Shown in pieces: positions 60,628 through 64,000 of a stretch of 64,000 nt of DNA; position 1 is the stretch's first letter; every line of letters starts with the position of its first letter. Source of the DNA: Desulforegula conservatrix Mb1Pa (GTDB lineage Bacteria > Desulfobacterota > Desulfobacteria > Desulfobacterales > Desulforegulaceae); the NCBI RefSeq assembly GCF_000426225.1, contig NZ_AUEY01000001.1, forward strand, positions 62,001 to 126,000, given 5' to 3'. The notes below the pieces were generated by a model. That model did not search any database. It was given only the letters and a program-made list of their open reading frames with translations, and was not told the origin of the DNA. The position numbers and the translations under genes were made by a program.

Positions 60628-60683
60628 GGCGCCATAGCATACATAGCTTATAATTACAGCTGTCTATGTAGGCCGGCGGCGCC
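60628..60683 (-). promoter_or_regulatory. L10 ribosomal-protein leader (autoregulatory RNA)
   Basis: Within the rplA-rplJ gap GGCGCC (60628-60633) pairs with GGCGCC (60678-60683), and an inner stem TACATAG/CTATGTA (60640-60646 with 60664-60670) closes a 17-nt loop, with unpaired bases between the stems as in a kink-turn. Position and two-stem layout fit the L10 leader bound by the L10(L12) complex to repress rplJL. Confidence 0.6.
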
Positions 60684-60708
60684 GATTATACACATTTTAT
60701 GTGCACCT

Positions 60709-60723
60709 ACTGTCTTTGACAGT
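60709..60723 (-). other. Small hairpin downstream of rplA
   Basis: ACTGTC-TTT-GACAGT, a 6-bp stem with a 3-nt loop about 12 nt after the rplA stop, at the upstream edge of the rplJ leader. No T-tract. It may be part of the same folded leader. Confidence 0.4.
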
Positions 60724-60734
60724 TAAAATGCCTA

Positions 60735-61436
60735 TTATTTCAGGTCTTTTACAAAACTTGTGTCAACTTTAATGCCAAGACCCATTGTTGTGGAAACTGT
60801 TACGGTTTTTACGTATGTTCCCTTGCTCGTAGATGGTTTGAGCTTAATAATAGTTTCCAGAAAAGCAGTAATATTTTCCTGAAGTTTTTCCGGGCCAAAG
60901 GAAGCCTTGCCAACTGGGACATGAACGATTCCGGCCTTCTCTACCCTGAAATCAATTTTACCTGCTTTTAGCTCTTTAACAGCCTTATCAACATCAAACG
61001 TAACAGTACCTGTCTTGGCATTTGGCATGAGCCCACGAGGTCCGAGGACACGGCCTATTTTACCTACAATACCCATTACATCAGGTGTCGCGACAGCTTT
61101 ATCAAATTCGAACCAGCCGCCCTGAATCTTTTCCATCAAGTCTTCTGCGCCAACATAGTCAGCGCCTGCATCACGAGCTTCTTTTTCTTTTTCGCCCTTT
61201 GCAAAAACAAGCACGCGAACATCTTTACCGAGACCATTTGGCAGAACCACGGTTCCACGAACCATCTGATCAGCATGGCGCGGATCGACACCAAGACGTA
61301 CTGCCACATCAACAGTTTCATCAAATTTGGCGTATTTGCATTCAAGGGATTTTGCTATCGCTTCGGACAGGAGATATCTTTTCTCGCTGTCTATATTTTT
61401 TCTGAGTTCGATGTATCTTTTCCCGTGCTTTGGCAT
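60735..61436 (-). CDS. rplA: Ribosomal protein uL1
   Basis: 233 aa, [70 protein letters not shown] and [23 protein letters not shown]1 stalk; also a known autoregulator of rplKA. Confidence 0.97.
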   Translation of the reverse strand: MPKHGKRYIELRKNIDSEKRYLLSEAIAKSLECKYAKFDETVDVAVRLGVDPRHADQMVRGTVVLPNGLGKDVRVLVFAKGEKEKEARDAGADYVGAEDLMEKIQGGWFEFDKAVATPDVMGIVGKIGRVLGPRGLMPNAKTGTVTFDVDKAVKELKAGKIDFRVEKAGIVHVPVGKASFGPEKLQENITAFLETIIKLKPSTSKGTYVKTVTVSTTMGLGIKVDTSFVKDLK

Positions 61437-61454
61437 GTCTGTCTACTCCTTATA

Positions 61455-61877
61455 TTAAACCACTTCTATACCCATGCTACGGGCAGTACCGGCAATGATC
61501 CGGAAGGCAGCATCCATATCAGTAGTATTCAGGTCAGGAAGTTTAAGTTTTGCGATTTCTTCCACCTGCTGAACAGTTACCTTACCCACTTTGTTTCTAA
61601 GTGGATTGCTTGATCCCTTATCAAGCTTGGCTGCTTTTTTGATCAGTATTGAAGCAGGAGGTGTTTTAGTTATAAAAGTAAAAGACCTGTCCTGATATAT
61701 TGTAATCACAACAGGTATTATCATGCCAACTTCATTCTGGGTACGTGCGTTGAAAGCCTTGCAGAACTCCATGATATTGACGCCATGCTGGCCCAGAGCG
61801 GGTCCAATGGGCGGAGAAGGATTAGCTTTTCCAGCCGATACCTGTAATTTTACTTGTGCGACAACCTTCTTGGCCAT
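61455..61877 (-). CDS. rplK: Ribosomal protein uL11
   Basis: 140 aa, [46 protein letters not shown]; the Pro-rich N-terminal thiostrepton region is present. Confidence 0.97.
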   Translation of the reverse strand: MAKKVVAQVKLQVSAGKANPSPPIGPALGQHGVNIMEFCKAFNARTQNEVGMIIPVVITIYQDRSFTFITKTPPASILIKKAAKLDKGSSNPLRNKVGKVTVQQVEEIAKLKLPDLNTTDMDAAFRIIAGTARSMGIEVV

Positions 61878-61892
61878 TTTGTATTACTCCCA

Positions 61893-62423
61893 CTATAGCT
61901 TTGTAACCTGTACAAAATCTAGCTCAACGGGTGTTGAACGTCCGAAAATACTGACAAGCACCTTAATCTTACCTTTTTCCGGATTAACTTCTTCAACTAT
62001 TCCGTTGAAATTAGTAAAAGGTCCGTCAATTACTCTAATCTCGTCACCGGCCTCAAAGTGAAATTTTGGTTGAGGCTTCAGTTTTCCAGCTTCTATTCTG
62101 CCAAGTATTTCCATGGCTTCCGAATCTGGTATTGGTGCTGGTTTATCCCTGCCGCCAAGGAAACCGGTTACTTTTGCAGTGCTGGTAACAAGATGCCATG
62201 TTGCGTCATCAAGCTCCATCCTTACAAGAATATAGCCGGGATAGAATTTTCTTGATGATTCCTTTTTTTCGCCCTTGACCAGCTCAACTACTGTTTCAGT
62301 CGGCACCAGAATATCACCAAACTTTTCAGGATCTACATAGGAAGCTATTTTCTCCTCAAGGGAGCGTTTGACTTTATGCTCGAATCCAGAATATACGTGG
62401 ACTACATACCACTTAAGAGCCAT
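61893..62423 (-). CDS. nusG: Transcription antitermination factor NusG
   Basis: 176 aa. NGN domain (KWYVVHVYSGFEHKVKRSLEEKI, VRMELDDATWHLVTSTAKVTGFLGG) and C-terminal KOW domain (EAGDEIRVIDGPFTNFNGIVEEVNPEKGKIKVLVSIFGRSTPVELDF). Between secE and rplK as usual. Confidence 0.97.
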   Translation of the reverse strand: MALKWYVVHVYSGFEHKVKRSLEEKIASYVDPEKFGDILVPTETVVELVKGEKKESSRKFYPGYILVRMELDDATWHLVTSTAKVTGFLGGRDKPAPIPDSEAMEILGRIEAGKLKPQPKFHFEAGDEIRVIDGPFTNFNGIVEEVNPEKGKIKVLVSIFGRSTPVELDFVQVTKL

Positions 62424-62449
62424 ATTGGCTTCTCCTAGAGGTCAAATCT

Positions 62450-62833
62450 CTAATATGCCAACTTGATGATCCAAGCCAATAAACTATCCGCAATCCCAAG
62501 AAAAACAGAAATAATGACAACAAGAACAAGAGCAACTGCGGTTGAGAGCATAGTTTGTTTTCGAGAAGGCCATACAACTTTTTCAAGTTCGATTTTTACT
62601 TCCTGAAAAAATTTTGAGGTCTTTTCGAAAAAAGTATCTTCTCTTTCAGCTATGGATTCAGATTTAATAGTTGTTCCTGTCTTTTGTGATTCAATATACT
62701 GTTTTTTCTTCTCTTCTTTAGCCTGAAGAGCCTTGGCTTGGTATTCGTCCTGTTGAACAACATGATCGGTTAAACGGTCATCTTTCTTTTTCCGTTTTTC
62801 AAGCTCTGTCTTTTTTTTCAGCAAGCGACCCAT
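62450..62833 (-). CDS. secE: Sec translocon subunit SecE
   Basis: 127 aa from the ATG at 62833 (AAGGTGG upstream); a frame to 62872 is not used. A Lys/Glu-rich coiled N-terminal region precedes the core EKTSKFFQEVKIELEKVVWPSRKQTMLSTAVALVLVVIISVFLGIADSLLAWII with one membrane helix. The long charged N-terminus is more than minimal single-helix SecE. Confidence 0.93.
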   Translation of the reverse strand: MGRLLKKKTELEKRKKKDDRLTDHVVQQDEYQAKALQAKEEKKKQYIESQKTGTTIKSESIAEREDTFFEKTSKFFQEVKIELEKVVWPSRKQTMLSTAVALVLVVIISVFLGIADSLLAWIIKLAY

Positions 62834-62916
62834 TTGCCACCTTAACTGCCCTAATTTTTGGCATATAAGCAAACACCACAGGCTTTAAGCCAACGGCTTC
62901 GTTACCATATAAAAAA

Positions 62917-62992
62917 TGGCAGGCCAGGAGGGATTTGAACCCCCATCCATCGGATTTGGAGTCCGCCGCTCTACCGTTAGAGCTACTGGCCT
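62917..62992 (-). tRNA. trnW: tRNA-Trp (CCA)
   Basis: 76 nt. Acceptor AGGCCAG pairs with CTGGCCT, discriminator G and CCA is encoded. D arm GCTCTAACGGTAGAGC, anticodon loop CTCCAAA with anticodon CCA at 62957-62959, T arm GGGGGTTCAAATCCC. Between rpmG and secE, as in many bacteria. Confidence 0.96.
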
Positions 62993-62996
62993 GCAA

Positions 62997-63023
62997 ATTC
63001 TCCGGTCATTATAACCGGAGAAT
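62997..63023 (-). other. Hairpin between rpmG and tRNA-Trp (likely processing site)
   Basis: ATTCTCCGGT (62997-63006) pairs with ACCGGAGAAT (63014-63023) around a 7-nt loop. No T-tract, so it is better read as an RNA-processing structure at the tRNA 5' side than as a terminator. Confidence 0.5.
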
Positions 63024-63027
63024 TAAA

Positions 63028-63177
63028 CTATTTCGTTTCCTTATGAGCAGTATGCTTTTTACAGAATCTGCAATACTTGCTGAACTCAAGCTTATCCGGT
63101 GTGGTTCGCTTATTTTTAGTCGTGGTATAATTACGACGCTTACATTCGGTACACGCCAACGTTATTATAATTCTCAC
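63028..63177 (-). CDS. rpmG: Ribosomal protein bL33
   Basis: 49 aa, too short for a routine frame search. GTG start at 63177 with AAGGAG 7 nt upstream: [17 protein letters not shown]...[21 protein letters not shown]. The CTEC and CRFC pairs make this the zinc (C+) form. Confidence 0.94.
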   Translation of the reverse strand: MRIIITLACTECKRRNYTTTKNKRTTPDKLEFSKYCRFCKKHTAHKETK

Positions 63178-63199
63178 GGATAAACTCCTTCTTCACCGC

Positions 63200-64000
63200 T
63201 TACGCGATAATTTCAGCCACAACGCCAGCCCCAACAGTTCTGCCGCCTTCACGGATAGCAAAACGAAGCTCTTTTTCCATAGCGATTGGCGCAATAAGCT
63301 CGACTATGATTGAAGTATTGTCGCCAGGCATGATCATCTCAACGCCTTCGAGCAGATTGAGAATACCTGTAACGTCAGTTGTTCTGAAGAAGAACTGAGG
63401 TCTGTAGCCAGTAAAGAAAGGAGTATGACGACCGCCTTCTTCCTTGCTAAGAACGTAAACTTCAGCCTTGAATTTTGTATGAGGTGTAATTGAACCTGGT
63501 TTTGCAACAACCTGACCACGCTCAACTTCTTCACGCTTTGTACCACGGAGAAGAAGACCAACGTTGTCGCCAGCACGGCCTTCATCAAGTATTTTTCTAA
63601 ACATTTCAACGCCGGTACATACGGTGGTGATGGTTGAACGGAGACCAACGATTTCAACAGTCTCACCCTGCTTGATTATACCGCGCTCAACCCTACCTGT
63701 GATAACAGTACCACGACCTGATATACTGAAAACGTCTTCAACAGGCATAAGGAATGTCTTATCAACGTCACGGACTGGCTCTGGGATATAGCTGTCTATT
63801 GCGTCCATAAGTTTCTGGATGCATTCATTTTCAGGAGCCTTAGGATCTTCACTGTTAAGAGAGTTAAGGGCGCTACCATGAATGATAGGAGTGTCATCGC
63901 CTGGAAAATCATATTTATCAAGAAGCTCGCGAAGTTCCATTTCAACAAGTTCGATCAACTCAGGATCATCAACCATGTCACATTTGTTGAGGAAAACAAC
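63200..64000 (-). CDS. tuf: Elongation factor Tu (partial, N-terminus outside window)
   Basis: C-terminal 267 codons, opening at the window edge with [42 protein letters not shown] is the G4 guanine-specificity motif. Domains 2 and 3 are complete ([55 protein letters not shown]). Carries aminoacyl-tRNA to the ribosome. First gene seen of the superoperon. Confidence 0.97.
   Translation of the reverse strand, partial: VVFLNKCDMVDDPELIELVEMELRELLDKYDFPGDDTPIIHGSALNSLNSEDPKAPENECIQKLMDAIDSYIPEPVRDVDKTFLMPVEDVFSISGRGTVITGRVERGIIKQGETVEIVGLRSTITTVCTGVEMFRKILDEGRAGDNVGLLLRGTKREEVERGQVVAKPGSITPHTKFKAEVYVLSKEEGGRHTPFFTGYRPQFFFRTTDVTGILNLLEGVEMIMPGDNTSIIVELIAPIAMEKELRFAIREGGRTVGAGVVAEIIA

Noticed and set aside
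1-64000. CRISPR array
   Set aside because: No regularly spaced direct repeats with unique spacers seen; the dispersed copies are thousands of bases apart.
1-64000. Insertion sequence with transposase
   Set aside because: No transposase-like protein found; the repeats are non-coding only.

Overview
The window looks like the chromosome of a strictly anaerobic, probably sulfate-reducing Desulfobacterota (Desulfobacterales-like) bacterium. The pointers are a 16-haem Hmc-type transmembrane electron-transfer complex, an AhbB-type sirohaem decarboxylase (haem made via sirohaem), two RpoN-activator-type AAA+ regulators, and a large anaerobic-type arsenic cluster. Genus-level identity is inference; no 16S rRNA gene is present.

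Layout. 1-3143 (minus): hmcC (cut by the window edge), hmcB and hmcA. 3144-15200: a rhodanese and a run of sensory proteins (MASE3 hybrid kinase, Cache chemoreceptor, PocR-PAS-PAS-LuxR regulator, a truncated MscS, a second hybrid kinase) and a frameshifted acetyltransferase. 15971-22938 (minus): an exported OsmC protein, then an ars operon read arsR, permease, small thioredoxin, DGC-domain protein, ArsF-like, ArsG-like, a [2Fe-2S] mini-protein, arsC, acr3, arsM. A TTGACA promoter with an ArsR-type operator on its -10 lies in front, and a second matching dyad follows arsR. 23032-32605: housekeeping genes (lgt, rlmE, yebC, nadA, lolA, trxC), a TPR protein, a cupin and a ZraSR/NtrC-like two-component pair. 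32606-35915 (plus): a long gap with two tandem sRNA-like modules, an AAA+ regulator with substitutions in both the RpoN-contact loop and Walker B, a NifX-like protein and ahbB. 36015-64000 (minus): one near-continuous ribosome/RNA polymerase superoperon, transcribed from tuf (cut by the edge) through rpmG, tRNA-Trp, secE, nusG, rplKAJL, rpoBC, rpsLG, the S10 and spc operons, secY, infA, rpmJ and the alpha operon to rplQ.

A dispersed repeat of about 115-155 bp, with terminal inverted repeats and two internal GC-rich hairpins, occurs in four intergenic gaps plus one fragment. A second TIR-bounded element sits inside the ars operon between arsC and acr3.

How the genes work together. The Hmc complex would link periplasmic cytochrome c3 to the membrane and cytoplasm. 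The ars operon combines arsenate reduction, arsenite efflux and methylation with ArsF/ArsG and permease functions that suggest handling of organoarsenicals. The superoperon carries built-in control structures: a recognisable L10 leader, a hairpin between rplL and rpoB, and a paired-ends structure in front of rpsJ where fusA and tuf usually lie. The most interesting leads are the degenerate AAA+ regulator, the tandem CU-rich sRNA candidates, the ars operon with its two operators, and the structured rpsG-rpsJ gap.
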